Part shown: positions 21,335-31,018 of the stretch, one piece after another
Layout of the letters: each line of letters opens with the position of its first letter
Position numbering within the stretch: position 1 is the first letter of the stretch
Assembly (NCBI RefSeq): GCF_025938095.1
Contig: NZ_JAPCZF010000001.1
Span: 310,001-374,000, forward strand
DNA length: 64,000 bases
Direction: 5' to 3'
Origin: Novosphingobium sp. JCM 18896
Lineage (GTDB): Bacteria; Pseudomonadota; Alphaproteobacteria; Sphingomonadales; Sphingomonadaceae
Notes under the pieces: generated by a model
Database searches by the model: none
What the model was told of the DNA's origin: nothing
The model's input: only the letters and a program-made list of their open reading frames with translations
Program-made: the position numbers and the translations under genes

Positions 21335-22306
21335 GTGAGCCTGGACGCGGTCTGCGAGGCGCCGGCGATCGATCGTCGCGCGATCGCGCGCGAGGCGCGT
21401 GAGAGTCTCTGGTATACGCGCGACGACTACGCGATCCGCCGGATCGATTGGGGTCAGTCCGCCGATTGTCCGCGCGGCTCGCTGTTGTTCATGCCCGGGC
21501 GCGGCGATGCCTATGAGAAGTATCTCGAGACTCTGGGGCACTGGCATACCCGCGGCTGGCGGGTGACTTCGACCGACTGGCGCGGGCAGGCCGGCTCTGG
21601 CCGCCTCGGTACCGATGCGGTGACGGGGCACGTCGATGATTTCGCGCTGTGGATCGACGATCTCGCCGATTTCTGGGCTGATTGGACGCGTGAGACGCCG
21701 GGCCCGCACGTTCTCGTCGGCCATTCGATGGGCGGACACCTGGTCCTGCGCGCGCTGGTAGAGCGCCGCGTCGATCCTGCGGCACTGGTGCTGATCGCGC
21801 CGATGCTAGGACTGCACCCGCACTGGCTGCCACCTGGCGTGCTCCACACGGCGGCGCGGTTGATGCGGAGCCTTGGAGATCCGCGCCGGCCGGCCTGGAA
21901 ATGGAGTGAGAAACCGGGCGAGCCACCGGCCAGTCGCATCGAACTGCTGACGCACGATGCCGAACGCTATGCCGACGAGATATGGTGGCGGCAGCAGCGT
22001 CCCGAGCTGATGATGGGGCCTGGTTCCTGGGGGTGGATCGCCGCGGCGCTGGCCTCGATCCGGAAGCTCAATCGCCGGGGCGCGCTCGAGGCGGTCGCGA
22101 CGCCGGTGCTGGCTCTGGCGACGACTGCGGACAAGCTCGTCGAATATACCGCGATCGAACGCGCCGTGCAGCGGCCGCCGAAGGCCGAGCTCGTCCGCTT
22201 CGGCGACGAGGCGCGTCATGAGATCCTGCGCGAGAGCGACGGCGTGCGTGATCGCGCGCTCGATGCGATCGACGGCTTTCTTGCGCGCACCGCGCCGGCA
22301 TCCTGA
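21335..22306 (+). CDS. Alpha/beta hydrolase (lysophospholipase/monoacylglycerol lipase-like)
   Basis: Soluble serine hydrolase of 323 aa resembling PldB/monoglyceride lipases. The nucleophile elbow is GHSMGG; the likely acid is the Asp of TTADKLVEY and the catalytic His lies in DEARHEILRES. LLFMPGRGDAYEKYLE corresponds to the oxyanion region (usually HG). The start is GTG at 21335, divergent from the cpaA gene. Two bases after its stop begins the flavoprotein gene, so the two are co-transcribed. Lipid esters are the likely substrates, by family only. Confidence 0.87.
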   Translation: MSLDAVCEAPAIDRRAIAREARESLWYTRDDYAIRRIDWGQSADCPRGSLLFMPGRGDAYEKYLETLGHWHTRGWRVTSTDWRGQAGSGRLGTDAVTGHVDDFALWIDDLADFWADWTRETPGPHVLVGHSMGGHLVLRALVERRVDPAALVLIAPMLGLHPHWLPPGVLHTAARLMRSLGDPRRPAWKWSEKPGEPPASRIELLTHDAERYADEIWWRQQRPELMMGPGSWGWIAAALASIRKLNRRGALEAVATPVLALATTADKLVEYTAIERAVQRPPKAELVRFGDEARHEILRESDGVRDRALDAIDGFLARTAPAS

Positions 22307-22308
22307 CA

Positions 22309-23394
22309 ATGACCGACCGCTATGATGTCGCCGTCGTCGGGGCGGGCATGGCCGGGGCGTCGCTGGCCGCTGCGCTCGGCCCGCGCGCGCGAGTCCTGTT
22401 GATCGAGGCCGAGGATCGCCCCGGCTATCACTCGACCGGTCGCTCCGCCGCCTTCTGGACCGAGAGCTACGGCGGGCCCGCCGTCCAGCCGCTGACCACG
22501 GCATCGGGCACCTATCTGCGCGACAACGGTTTTCTCGGTGCGCGGGGAGCCCTGACGATTGCCCGCGCGGGGCAGGAGCGCGAACTCGACGCCTTCGCCG
22601 CGCGGTTCGCCGACCTGGGGGTCGATGTCGAAGTGCTCGGCAGGGCCGCGATCGAAGCGCAGGTTCCCGGCCTGCGCCCCGACTGGATCCGGGGTGCCTT
22701 CGAGCCGAGCTGCGCCGACATCGACGTCGCCGGTCTGCATCAGCACTATCTGGGGCTGGCGAAGCGGGCCGGGGTGGAACTGTGGTGCGCGGCGCGGCTG
22801 GCGGGGGCTTTCGAGGAAGCCGATGGCTGGCGGATCGTACTGGCCGACGGACGCGAGCTGGCCTGCGATCTGCTCGTCAATGCGGCGGGGGCCTGGGCCG
22901 ATACCGTTGCCGAACTGGCCGGTCTCGCCGCGCTCGGCATTGCGCCGCTGCGCCGGACGGTCGCACAGCTGCGCACGACCCCGGCAGTGCCTGCGGCCCT
23001 GCCGCTCGTGCTCGATCTGTCCGAACGCTTCTACTTCAAGCCCGAAGCCGGACGGCTCTGGCTGAGCCCGCACGACGAGACGCCGAGCGAGCCCTGCGAC
23101 GCCGCGCCCGAGGAGATCGACGTGGCCACGGCGATCGATCGGTTGGGCCAGGTGGTCGATTGGACCGTTGAGCGCGTCGAGCACCGTTGGGCCGGGCTGC
23201 GCAGCTTCGCGCCCGATCGTTTGCCGGTCTATGGTTTCGATCCGGCCTCGCCGCGCTTCTTCTGGTTTGCGGGGCAGGGCGGCTTCGGCATTCAGACCGC
23301 GCCCGCTGCCGCCGATCTCGCGGCGCGGCTGTTGCTCGGCGAGGGGCCCGGCGTGGTCGATCCTGCGCCTTACGACCCCGCGCGTTTCGTCTGA
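22309..23394 (+). CDS. FAD-dependent oxidoreductase, D-arginine dehydrogenase-like
   Basis: Flavoprotein of the DAO family, 361 aa. The N-terminal dinucleotide-binding motif VVGAGMAGAS is followed by the HSTGRSAAFWTESYG block that covers FAD and substrate in D-arginine dehydrogenase (DauA), ADIDVAGLHQHYL, FYFKPEAGRLW with the substrate-carboxylate Tyr, WAGLRSFAPDRLPVYG with the carboxylate-binding Arg, and GQGGFGIQTAP near the C-terminus. This pattern matches Pseudomonas DauA closely, so oxidation of D-amino acids such as D-Arg or D-Lys to the 2-keto acid is the likely reaction. A glycine- or sarcosine-oxidase role is less likely. Confidence 0.85.
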   Translation: MTDRYDVAVVGAGMAGASLAAALGPRARVLLIEAEDRPGYHSTGRSAAFWTESYGGPAVQPLTTASGTYLRDNGFLGARGALTIARAGQERELDAFAARFADLGVDVEVLGRAAIEAQVPGLRPDWIRGAFEPSCADIDVAGLHQHYLGLAKRAGVELWCAARLAGAFEEADGWRIVLADGRELACDLLVNAAGAWADTVAELAGLAALGIAPLRRTVAQLRTTPAVPAALPLVLDLSERFYFKPEAGRLWLSPHDETPSEPCDAAPEEIDVATAIDRLGQVVDWTVERVEHRWAGLRSFAPDRLPVYGFDPASPRFFWFAGQGGFGIQTAPAAADLAARLLLGEGPGVVDPAPYDPARFV

Positions 23395-23691
23395 TCCTCG
23401 ATAAAGCGTTGATTGCGCAGGCGCCTTCCGTGCGCGTCGCGACTCGTCTTGCGGTAATTACGTATAGTGATTTTACTTATTCGACGCGAGTCGTGTGTGT
23501 ATTTGCACACGAATTCCATGGTGAATCATTCCTTACTTCGCTGTATAGTATAAATAACAGTAAAGTATAAGTATTTGGAAACCGTGTTGCATCAACTGAT
23601 AGTAACCTAAACGCTATGTTATCCATTAGTCGATAAAAGACCTCCATCAGACGAAAAATCTGATCTTTTTACAGGATTCGGAGGTTTTAAA
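23395..23691. other. AT-rich intergenic region upstream of the chemotaxis operon
   Basis: About 300 bases, far more AT-rich than its surroundings, likely holding the operon promoter. GTGTG-TATTTG-CACAC at about 23496-23511 is a small inverted repeat. Several TATA-like blocks (TATAGTATAAAT) are seen at about 23542-23555, but no unambiguous -35/-10 pair could be chosen. The last 50 bases form the structured leader listed separately. No ORF here has coding character. Confidence 0.5.
23640..23685 (+). promoter_or_regulatory. Leader hairpin that can hide the ribosome binding site of the che operon
   Basis: ACCTCC at 23640-23645 is perfectly complementary to GGAGGT at 23680-23685, the ribosome binding site of the first chemotaxis gene. 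Directly inside, ATCAGA (23646-23651) pairs with TCTGAT (23659-23664) around a CGAAAAA loop. CTTTTT follows the inner stem, so the inner part could alternatively work as a weak intrinsic terminator. Either reading predicts post-transcriptional or attenuation control. Confidence 0.5.
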
Positions 23692-23997
23692 GTGCAAGTT
23701 CAACTTGCCACGGGGGCGTGTGTTACCACGCGCACGATCGCGGAATTCGCCGAGCGCCTTGGGGCGCTACGGGCTGAAAACGATGTTCTGATCGACGTCT
23801 CGGAACTCGACGAGGTCGATCTGACCTTCGTGCAATTGATCGATGCCCACCGCAACGACCGCGCCGATGACGGCCGGACGCTGGCGCTGAGCGCGTGCGA
23901 TCACGAACCCATCACATTGCTGCTTTCCCGGTGCGGATACCTGGAAGGGGCGGATCAATCCGACATCGAATTCTGGACAGGTGAGGTAAGCGAATAA
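23692..23997 (+). CDS. STAS domain protein heading the chemotaxis operon
   Basis: Small cytosolic protein of 101 aa with a STAS (anti-sigma-antagonist-like) fold: alternating strands and helices with VLIDVSELDEVDLTFVQLIDAHRNDRA split over the central strand and helix. The usual phosphorylatable DSSG serine is replaced by Thr in DLTFVQ. The start is GTG, eight bases after GGAGG, which can be sequestered in a leader hairpin. Its TAA overlaps the cheY ATG (TAATG). STAS proteins head many sphingomonad and rhizobial che operons; their role is not settled, and phosphorylation or scaffold functions are both possible. Confidence 0.8.
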   Translation: MQVQLATGACVTTRTIAEFAERLGALRAENDVLIDVSELDEVDLTFVQLIDAHRNDRADDGRTLALSACDHEPITLLLSRCGYLEGADQSDIEFWTGEVSE

Positions 23998-24365
23998 TGT
24001 CTGCATCCATTCTAGCGGTCGATGACTCGGCCAGCCTCCGTATGGCGATCAAGATCGCGCTGACCGGCGCGGGCTACAAGGTGACCGAGGCCAGCGACGG
24101 CCAGGACGGTCTCGCCAAGGCCGGCGCCGAGCGCTTCGACCTGATCCTGACCGATCTCAACATGCCGAACATGGACGGCCTTTCGATGATCCGCGAGATC
24201 CGCAAGGGCTCGGTCCAGACCGGCGTGCCGATCCTGTTCCTGACCACCGAGTCCGACGACGGCGTCAAGGCCGAGGCCAAGGCCGCCGGCGCGACCGGCT
24301 GGCTGGTCAAGCCCTTCGTGCCCGATCAGCTCCTGCGCGTCGTTTCGAAGGTGCTGAGCCGGTGA
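23997..24365 (+). CDS. cheY: Chemotaxis response regulator CheY
   Basis: Single-domain receiver of 122 aa that carries phosphate from CheA to the flagellar motor switch. The acidic pair D9-D10, the phospho-acceptor D53 in LILTDLNMPNMDG, the Thr of LFLTTES and Lys of LVKPF are all present. There is no output domain. It overlaps the upstream STAS gene by one base and the cheA GTG start by four, consistent with coupled translation. No cheZ phosphatase gene is visible; a second CheY acting as phosphate sink may exist elsewhere. Confidence 0.93.
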   Translation: MSASILAVDDSASLRMAIKIALTGAGYKVTEASDGQDGLAKAGAERFDLILTDLNMPNMDGLSMIREIRKGSVQTGVPILFLTTESDDGVKAEAKAAGATGWLVKPFVPDQLLRVVSKVLSR

Positions 24366-26380
24366 GTTCGAACGATCCCGTTGCGGCCTTTCTGGTCGAG
24401 GCGGGCGACCTGCTCGACCAGGTCGAGCAGGATCTGCTCGATCTCGGCAAAAACCTGCAGGACGCCGACCTGATCAACGCCGTCTTCCGCGGCCTTCACA
24501 CGCTGAAGGGCTCGGGGGCGATGTTCGGATTCGAAGCGCTCGCCGCCTTCACCCACCATTGCGAGTCTGCCTTCGATCGCGTGCGCAAGGGCAAGGCTGC
24601 GGCCACGGCCGAGCTGGTCGGCGCGATCCTGGCGGCCAAGGACCACATGGCCGTACTGCTCGATCCCGCGGCGCCCAAGGGCGATGCCGCGGGCGAGGCG
24701 ATTCTCGATCGCCTGCGCGCCGCGATGGATGACGAGACCGCCGAACCGGCCGCTGCGGCGCCGGTCGCGGCAGCTCCGGCCAAGCCCGCCGCCACCGGCT
24801 GGCATCTGCGCTTCTACCTGCCGGGCGAGGCCATGGTGAACGGCCTCAACCCGCTGGGCCTGATCGACGAGCTGCGCGAACTCGGCGACGCGCGCGTCGC
24901 CGTGCTGCGCGACCGCCTGCCGCCGCTCGATCAGTTCGATCCGACCCAGTGCTATTTCGGCTGGGACGTGACGCTGCGTGGTGACGTGAGCCGTGACGAT
25001 ATCGACGACGTGTTCATGTTCGTCATCGACGACATGGAGCTTCAGCTCGAGCCGTTGGTGGCCGAAGTCGAAGCGCCGGCCGTCGAAGCCAATCCGATCG
25101 TGGAGGCGGCCACCGCACCGGCCGCTTCCGCCGTGCCGGCGCCGCCCTCCTCCTCCGCGGCGGCGCCGGCATCTCCTGCGCCTGCCGTGGCCAAGGAGCG
25201 TCCGGCCGAGAACGTCCGCGTTCCCGCAGAGCGTCTCGACGAACTGATGGATCGCGTCGGCGAGCTCGTCATCGCGCAGAGCCGGCTCTCGCAGATCGCG
25301 CAGGACAGCTCGAACGCTGCGCTGCGTTCGGTCACCGAGGACATCGAACGCCTGTCGTCGGAACTGCGTGACACCATGATGGTGCTGCGCATGGTGCCGG
25401 TCTCGACCCTGTTCGGTCGTTTCCGCCGCCTGGTCCACGACCTCGCGAACGAGACCGGCAAGACGATCGAGCTGATCACCGAGGGTGAGAGCACCGAGCT
25501 CGACAAGACCGTGATCGAGCGTCTCGCCGATCCGATGATCCACCTGATCCGCAATTCGTGCGATCACGGTCTCGAAACGGCCGAGGATCGCCTGGCCGCG
25601 GGCAAGCTCGCTGCCGGTATTCTGCGCCTGCGCGCGCAGCAGTCGGGCGGCGAGGTGATCATCTCGATCCAGGATGACGGCAAGGGCCTCGACCGCGATC
25701 GCATCCGCGCCAAGGCCGAGGGCAATGGCCTGATCCAGCCGGGTCAGGTGCTCAGCGACCAGGAGCTCTACCAGCTGATCTTCCAGCCGGGCTTCTCCAC
25801 GGCCGCGGCGGTGACCAACCTGTCGGGCCGCGGCGTCGGCATGGACGTGGTCAAGCGCACGATCGAAAGCCTGCGCGGCACGATCGACATCGCTTCGACC
25901 CCGGGCAAAGGCTCGACCATCTCGCTGCGTATCCCGCTGACCCTCGCGATCATCGAGGGCCTGCTGGTCCGCGTTGGTGAGGGGCACTACGTGATCCCGC
26001 TGGCGGCGGTCGAGGAATGCATCGAGCTGAGCCTCGAGGAAGACCTGCGCTCGCGCGGTCGCAGCTTCATCACCTTGCGCGACCGGCTCGTGCCGTTCCT
26101 GCGCTTGCGCGAGATGTTCGCGACCGGCACCAAGCCCGACGTCTTTCAGAAGATCGTCGTGATCTCGACCGGCAACGGCGAGCGCGTGGGCCTGGTCGTC
26201 GACCAGATCGTCGGGTCCTACCAGACCGTGATCAAGTCGATGTCGACGCTCCACCGCGACGTCTCGACCTTCAGCGGGGCGACGATCCTCGGCGACGGTT
26301 CGGTCGCGCTGATCCTCGACATCGCCCAGCTCGTCTCCATCGGCCAGCAACAGGAGGAGCGGCTTCGCGCCGCCGGATAA
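24362..26380 (+). CDS. cheA: Chemotaxis histidine kinase CheA
   Basis: Soluble kinase of 672 aa that autophosphorylates in response to chemoreceptors and feeds CheY and CheB. Domains: HPt P1 with H46 in GLHTLKGSG; a P2-like region around 150-225; an Ala/Pro-rich linker; dimerization helices from about 280 starting VPAERLDELMDRVGELV; the HATPase domain with LIRNSCDHGLE (N box), DDGKGLDRDRI (G1) and GRGVGMDVVK (G2); and the C-terminal CheW-like P5 domain. The GTG start overlaps cheY. All catalytic motifs are intact. Confidence 0.96.
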   Translation: MSSNDPVAAFLVEAGDLLDQVEQDLLDLGKNLQDADLINAVFRGLHTLKGSGAMFGFEALAAFTHHCESAFDRVRKGKAAATAELVGAILAAKDHMAVLLDPAAPKGDAAGEAILDRLRAAMDDETAEPAAAAPVAAAPAKPAATGWHLRFYLPGEAMVNGLNPLGLIDELRELGDARVAVLRDRLPPLDQFDPTQCYFGWDVTLRGDVSRDDIDDVFMFVIDDMELQLEPLVAEVEAPAVEANPIVEAATAPAASAVPAPPSSSAAAPASPAPAVAKERPAENVRVPAERLDELMDRVGELVIAQSRLSQIAQDSSNAALRSVTEDIERLSSELRDTMMVLRMVPVSTLFGRFRRLVHDLANETGKTIELITEGESTELDKTVIERLADPMIHLIRNSCDHGLETAEDRLAAGKLAAGILRLRAQQSGGEVIISIQDDGKGLDRDRIRAKAEGNGLIQPGQVLSDQELYQLIFQPGFSTAAAVTNLSGRGVGMDVVKRTIESLRGTIDIASTPGKGSTISLRIPLTLAIIEGLLVRVGEGHYVIPLAAVEECIELSLEEDLRSRGRSFITLRDRLVPFLRLREMFATGTKPDVFQKIVVISTGNGERVGLVVDQIVGSYQTVIKSMSTLHRDVSTFSGATILGDGSVALILDIAQLVSIGQQQEERLRAAG

Positions 26381-26383
26381 GCC

Positions 26384-26890
26384 ATGACCGATAGCCTCAT
26401 CCCCTGGGATGCCGAGGGCAACCTCGACGTCCTGACCTTCGACCTCGAAAGCGAGACCTTCGCGCTCGAGGCGACGCAGGTGCAGGAAATCCTGGACCTG
26501 CTGCCCGAGACGGGCGTCCCCGGCGCGCATCCGCTTGTCGGCAGCGTCGTCAACTTCCGCGGCAAGATCATCCCGATCGCCGACCTGCGTCTGGCCTTCG
26601 GCATGCATACGGCGAAAGCCACGCTCGACAGTCGTATCGTCGTCATCGAGATGGCGGTCGACGGCGAGCCGATCCAGATCGGCATCCGTGCCGACAGCGT
26701 CCACGAGGTCGCCGCGCTCAGCCGCGGTGCCAGCGAGGACGCCCCGGCCGTCGGCATGCGCTGGCGCCGTGACTACGTCCGCGGGCTGGTGCGCCGGCCC
26801 GAGGGCGTCATCGTTCTCCCCGATCTTACCGCCATCTTCGCATCGGTTCTCGGCGGCACCGTGCCGTCGATGCCCGCCATCACGCACTAA
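26384..26890 (+). CDS. cheW: Chemotaxis coupling protein CheW
   Basis: Adaptor of 168 aa that links receptors to CheA. It is a CheW-like domain with the characteristic [19 protein letters not shown] segment and [11 protein letters not shown]. It follows cheA by three bases and precedes a chemoreceptor gene. A second, diverged CheW is encoded later in the operon, so the array may use two alternative couplers. Confidence 0.92.
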   Translation: MTDSLIPWDAEGNLDVLTFDLESETFALEATQVQEILDLLPETGVPGAHPLVGSVVNFRGKIIPIADLRLAFGMHTAKATLDSRIVVIEMAVDGEPIQIGIRADSVHEVAALSRGASEDAPAVGMRWRRDYVRGLVRRPEGVIVLPDLTAIFASVLGGTVPSMPAITH

Positions 26891-26907
26891 CAAAGGTCGC
26901 AACCACC

Positions 26908-28596
26908 ATGCGTGCAACAATCAAACTCAAGCTGGTCGCGACCTTCGCGCTCCTGCTCGTCATTCTCGCCGCGATCATCGGCGTTTCGCTGAGCCGTATG
27001 AGCGCCATGGACGATGCCATGTCGCGCGTCGTCAACGGTCCCGCCAAGCAGCTCGATCGCGCCCGCGCCATCGATGCCGGCGTCGGCATGATCATCCGCG
27101 GTGAAAAGAACCTCGTGATGAACGAAGATCCGCGCACCGATGCGGAGTTCGAGGCCTCGATCGCCACCTGGCGCGGCAAGGTCCACCAGCTGATCGAGGA
27201 TGCAAACGCCAAGCCCTCCGAGCAGACCCGCGCGATGTGGGCGAAGCTCCAGGAGCAGTACGCCGAATTCCTGCCGATCAGCGATAAGGTCCGCTCGCTC
27301 GCTGCCAGCGACCGCTCGGCCGCAGCGGCGCTGTCGATGGGTGAATCGCGGGCCCGCGCCAAGGCGCTGTCGGGCACGATCGAGACCCTGGTGAAGAAGC
27401 AGCAGGAGATGATGCAGGCCGCCGACGAGCAGGCCTCGGCCGAATACCAGGCTGCGCGCACGATGACCCTGGCGATGGCGGGCTTCGCCTTCCTGCTGAC
27501 GATCGGCGCTGCGCTCTATCTCTCGCTGAGCATCTCGCGCGGTCTCAAGAGCGCCGGCGATGCCCTGCGTCAGGTGGCCGAAGGCGACCTGACCCGCATG
27601 GTCGAGATCCGCAACAACGACGAGATCGGCGAACTGCTCGGTCACGTCAACGAGATGATCGACCGTCTGCGCGACGTCGTGGGCGAGGCCAATGCCGCCT
27701 CGTCGAACGTCTCGGCCGGCAGCCAGCAGCTTTCGGCGACGTCGGAACAGGTCTCGCAGGGCGCGACCGAGCAGGCCGCCGCTGCTGAGCAGGCTTCCGC
27801 CTCGATGGAAGAGATGGCCGCCAACGTGAAGCAGAACGCCGACAACGCCGCGACCACCGAGAAGATCGCGCGTCAGTCGTCGAAGGACGCCGAAGCCAGC
27901 GGTGTCGCCGTCGACAAGGCCGTGGCTGCAATGCGTACGATCGCCGAGAAGATCGGCATCGTCCAGGAGATCGCGCGCCAGACCGACCTGCTCGCCTTGA
28001 ATGCTGCGGTCGAGGCCGCCCGCGCCGGCGAGCACGGCAAGGGCTTCGCGGTCGTTGCCTCGGAAGTGCGCAAGCTTGCCGAGCGCAGCCAGGTCGCCGC
28101 GGCCGAGATTAGCTCGGTCTCGTCCGACACCACCGCCGCCGCCGCCCAAGCCGGCGAGATGCTGACCAAGCTGGTGCCCGACATCCGCCGCACGGCCGAA
28201 CTGGTCTCCGAGATCAGCGCCGCCTGTCGCGAACAGGACATCGGCGTCGCCCAGATCAACGAGGCGATCCAGCAGCTCGACCAGGTCACCCAGCAAAACG
28301 CTGCCGCCTCCGAGCAGATCTCGAGCACGTCGAGCGATCTCGCCGGCCGCGCCGAGGAACTGCAGACCTCGATCGCCTTCTTCAAGACCGGAACGGGCAG
28401 CCACGCGGCGTCGCCGGTCCGTCGCGGGGTTCCGGCCCGGGCCAAGCTTCCGGCCAAGCCCAAGGCCAAGCCCGCGATGAAGTCCAAGGCCAATTCGGTC
28501 CACGACCAGCAGGCGCGTGCGCGCGGCTTCACGCTCGACCTGTCGAACGGTGGCCCCGATGCCGACGACCTCGATTTCGGGTCCGAAGCCGCCTGA
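26908..28596 (+). CDS. Methyl-accepting chemotaxis protein (MCP 1)
   Basis: Transmembrane chemoreceptor of 562 aa. TM1 ([20 protein letters not shown]) and TM2 ([20 protein letters not shown]) bracket a four-helix-bundle periplasmic ligand domain of about 160 residues. A HAMP domain follows ([21 protein letters not shown] split), then the signalling hairpin with the invariant tip [21 protein letters not shown] split and [18 protein letters not shown]. The C-terminus is basic, then acidic ([12 protein letters not shown]), without an aromatic pentapeptide. The cytoplasmic half is almost identical to that of the next gene. The ligand is unknown. Confidence 0.95.
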   Translation: MRATIKLKLVATFALLLVILAAIIGVSLSRMSAMDDAMSRVVNGPAKQLDRARAIDAGVGMIIRGEKNLVMNEDPRTDAEFEASIATWRGKVHQLIEDANAKPSEQTRAMWAKLQEQYAEFLPISDKVRSLAASDRSAAAALSMGESRARAKALSGTIETLVKKQQEMMQAADEQASAEYQAARTMTLAMAGFAFLLTIGAALYLSLSISRGLKSAGDALRQVAEGDLTRMVEIRNNDEIGELLGHVNEMIDRLRDVVGEANAASSNVSAGSQQLSATSEQVSQGATEQAAAAEQASASMEEMAANVKQNADNAATTEKIARQSSKDAEASGVAVDKAVAAMRTIAEKIGIVQEIARQTDLLALNAAVEAARAGEHGKGFAVVASEVRKLAERSQVAAAEISSVSSDTTAAAAQAGEMLTKLVPDIRRTAELVSEISAACREQDIGVAQINEAIQQLDQVTQQNAAASEQISSTSSDLAGRAEELQTSIAFFKTGTGSHAASPVRRGVPARAKLPAKPKAKPAMKSKANSVHDQQARARGFTLDLSNGGPDADDLDFGSEAA

Positions 28597-28604
28597 TCGA
28601 AAAC

Positions 28605-28626
28605 GGGGCATCCTTCGGGATGCCCC
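28605..28626 (+). terminator. Perfect UUCG-tetraloop hairpin between the two MCP genes
   Basis: GGGGCATCC (28605-28613), loop TTCG, GGATGCCCC (28618-28626). This nine-pair perfect stem with the extra-stable UUCG loop sits nine bases after the MCP 1 stop. No T-tract follows, so partial termination or protection of the upstream mRNA end is more likely than complete termination. Confidence 0.6.
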
Positions 28627-28720
28627 ACAACCTTCACCCCCAGGCTGGCGGGCGATCCCCAGCTCTCGTTCCATAATCATCGAATTGACTGCAATTCGCC
28701 CGCGTCAGGGAAAAATAATC

Positions 28721-30520
28721 ATGCGACCCACCATCAAGCTGAAGCTTGCGGCGACCTTCGCCATCGTCACCATCATGCTGCTCGTCGTCAGCACCATCGC
28801 GATCTCGCGCATGTCGACGCTGAACACGGCCATCACCGACATCATTTATGGTCCGGTCGAACGGCTCACCGTCGCCCAGAAGGCGCAGGGGCTGATCGGT
28901 GACATGTCGCGCCAGGCGCGCTCGATGGCGCTGACCAGCGATCCGAAGATGCTCGACGAGCTCGAAGGCAAGTCGATTACCTATCGCAAGGACTTCGAAA
29001 CCCTGCTCGATAAGGGCGAAAAGCTCTCCACGCCTGAAACCAAGGACATCTGGAGCAAGCTGCGCACCGAGTTCGAGGAGTACAAGACCTTCGACGAAAA
29101 GGCTCGCACGCTGGCCCGCCAGGGCGACAAGGTCGCTTCGGCCGAGGTCTCGCTCGTTTCGGGCCGTCCGGTCCAGCTCTCGATCTCGGAACAGGCGAAG
29201 AAGCTCGTCGAGGCCGCCAATGCCGAGATGAAGCAGGTCGATCAGGACACTAACGAGCTCTACGCCGCCGCCCGCACCGCAGTGCTTGGCGCTGCCGCGC
29301 TGGCTCTGCTGATCGCCATCGCCGGCGCCCTGTGGATCTCGCGCACCGTCGCCCAGGGCCTCAAGCGCGTCAGCACGGCGCTCGACGCGGTCGCCATCGG
29401 TGATCTCGACCAGGAAGTCGTCGTCACCTCGAACGACGAGATCAAGGACCTCGTCGGCACGGTCAACAAGATGACCGCCAGCCTGCGCGTTTCGGCGAGC
29501 CTCGCCGACAAGATCGCCGGCGGTGATCTGACCGTCGAGTACGAGCCGCTTTCGGCCAAGGACAAGCTCGGCCACTCGTTGGTCAACATGGTCAGCCGCC
29601 TGCGCAGCGTCGTCGGTGAATCGCTCGAAGCCGCGACCAGCGTCTCGGCCGGTAGCGAGCAGCTCTCGGCGACCTCGGAGCAGGTCTCGCAGGGCGCGAC
29701 CGAGCAGGCCGCCGCCGCCGAGCAGGCTTCGGCCTCGATGGAAGAGATGGCTGCCAACGTGAAGCAGAACGCCGACAACGCCGCGACCACCGAGAAGATC
29801 GCGCGCCAGTCGTCGAAGGACGCCGAAGCCAGCGGCGTCGCCGTCGACAAGGCCGTCGCCGCGATGCGCACGATCGCCGAGAAGATCGGCATCGTTCAGG
29901 AGATCGCGCGTCAGACCGACCTGCTCGCTCTGAACGCCGCGGTCGAGGCCGCCCGCGCCGGCGAGCACGGCAAGGGCTTCGCGGTCGTTGCCTCGGAAGT
30001 GCGCAAGCTTGCCGAGCGCAGCCAGGTCGCCTCGGCCGAAATCAGCTCGGTCTCGTCCGACACGATGTCGGCCGCCGCCGAAGCCGGTGAAATGCTCAAC
30101 AAGCTGGTGCCCGACATCCGCCGCACCGCCGAGCTAATCAGCGAGATCAGCGCCGCCTGCCGCGAACAGGACATCGGCGTCGCCCAGATCAACGAGGCGA
30201 TCCAGCAGCTCGACCAGGTCACCCAGCAGAACGCTGCGGCTTCCGAGCAGATCTCGAGCACCTCGACCGAGCTCGCCGGCCGCGCCGAGGAACTGCAGAC
30301 CTCGATCGCCTTCTTCAAGACGGGCGAGGGCACGCGCAAGGTCGTGAGCCGTCGCGTCCCCGCGGGTAAGCCGAAGAGCGCTGCTCGGGTCGCCCCCAAG
30401 GGCGCGGTCAAGCCGAACTCGGTGCTTGACCAGCAGGCGCGCGCCCGCGGCTTCTCGCTCGACCTGTCGAGCGGCGGTCCCGATGCGGACGACATGGATT
30501 TCGGAGTGGAGGCAGCGTGA
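28721..30520 (+). CDS. Methyl-accepting chemotaxis protein (MCP 2)
   Basis: Chemoreceptor of 599 aa. The ATG at 28721 begins the [16 protein letters not shown] membrane anchor, matching the start of MCP 1. A four-helix periplasmic domain different from that of MCP 1 is followed by TM2 ([20 protein letters not shown]), a HAMP unit plus a second HAMP-like stretch, [20 protein letters not shown], which accounts for the extra 40 residues, and a signalling hairpin nearly identical to that of MCP 1. The C-terminus ends [12 protein letters not shown]. The stop overlaps the next cheW GTG. Shared output with distinct sensors is the simplest reading. Confidence 0.95.
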   Translation: MRPTIKLKLAATFAIVTIMLLVVSTIAISRMSTLNTAITDIIYGPVERLTVAQKAQGLIGDMSRQARSMALTSDPKMLDELEGKSITYRKDFETLLDKGEKLSTPETKDIWSKLRTEFEEYKTFDEKARTLARQGDKVASAEVSLVSGRPVQLSISEQAKKLVEAANAEMKQVDQDTNELYAAARTAVLGAAALALLIAIAGALWISRTVAQGLKRVSTALDAVAIGDLDQEVVVTSNDEIKDLVGTVNKMTASLRVSASLADKIAGGDLTVEYEPLSAKDKLGHSLVNMVSRLRSVVGESLEAATSVSAGSEQLSATSEQVSQGATEQAAAAEQASASMEEMAANVKQNADNAATTEKIARQSSKDAEASGVAVDKAVAAMRTIAEKIGIVQEIARQTDLLALNAAVEAARAGEHGKGFAVVASEVRKLAERSQVASAEISSVSSDTMSAAAEAGEMLNKLVPDIRRTAELISEISAACREQDIGVAQINEAIQQLDQVTQQNAAASEQISSTSTELAGRAEELQTSIAFFKTGEGTRKVVSRRVPAGKPKSAARVAPKGAVKPNSVLDQQARARGFSLDLSSGGPDADDMDFGVEAA

Positions 30521-31002
30521 CCACGGACAGCACCATGCAGGCAGTGACCTTCGCGCTCGGCGCGGAATGCTTCGCGATCCCGGTGACTCTCGTTCGCGAG
30601 ATCCTCGACTACGGCGAAGCCTTCCACATCCCGAACGCGCCGGTCTGGCTCCAGGGCATCACCGACGTGCGAGGGCAGGGCGTGCCGACGGTCGACCTGC
30701 GCGCGCGGCTTGGCCTGGCTATGGCAAAGCCGACGCTGACCACGCGCATCCTCGTCGTCGACGTGCCGCTCTCGGGCCGCACGGTGACCTTGGGGCTGGT
30801 CGTCGACAAAGTGCTGGACGTCAGCACCTTCGCCGCCGACCAGATCGAGGCGGCGCCCGACATCGGTGTGCGCTGGGGCTCCGACTACATCCTGGGCGTC
30901 GTGCGGCGTGACGAGGGCTTCATCGTGCTGATGGACGTCGCCCAGATCTTCTCGCGCGATGCCGACTCCACGCTGCTCTCGCAGATGTCCGCGGCCGCCT
31001 GA
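30517..31002 (+). CDS. cheW: Second CheW coupling protein
   Basis: CheW-like adaptor of 161 aa beginning at a GTG that overlaps the MCP 2 stop by four bases. [20 protein letters not shown] and [22 protein letters not shown] match the beta-barrel core of the family in shorter pieces. It differs clearly from the first CheW of the operon, so the two are not recent duplicates. It is followed by cheR. Confidence 0.9.
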   Translation: MTTDSTMQAVTFALGAECFAIPVTLVREILDYGEAFHIPNAPVWLQGITDVRGQGVPTVDLRARLGLAMAKPTLTTRILVVDVPLSGRTVTLGLVVDKVLDVSTFAADQIEAAPDIGVRWGSDYILGVVRRDEGFIVLMDVAQIFSRDADSTLLSQMSAAA

Positions 31003-31018
31003 GCGAAACGAGGAAAGC

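Noticed and set aside
24326-26920. Long antisense open frame over cheA.
   Set aside because: Same reason: a shadow of a strongly biased coding frame with a conserved sense product.
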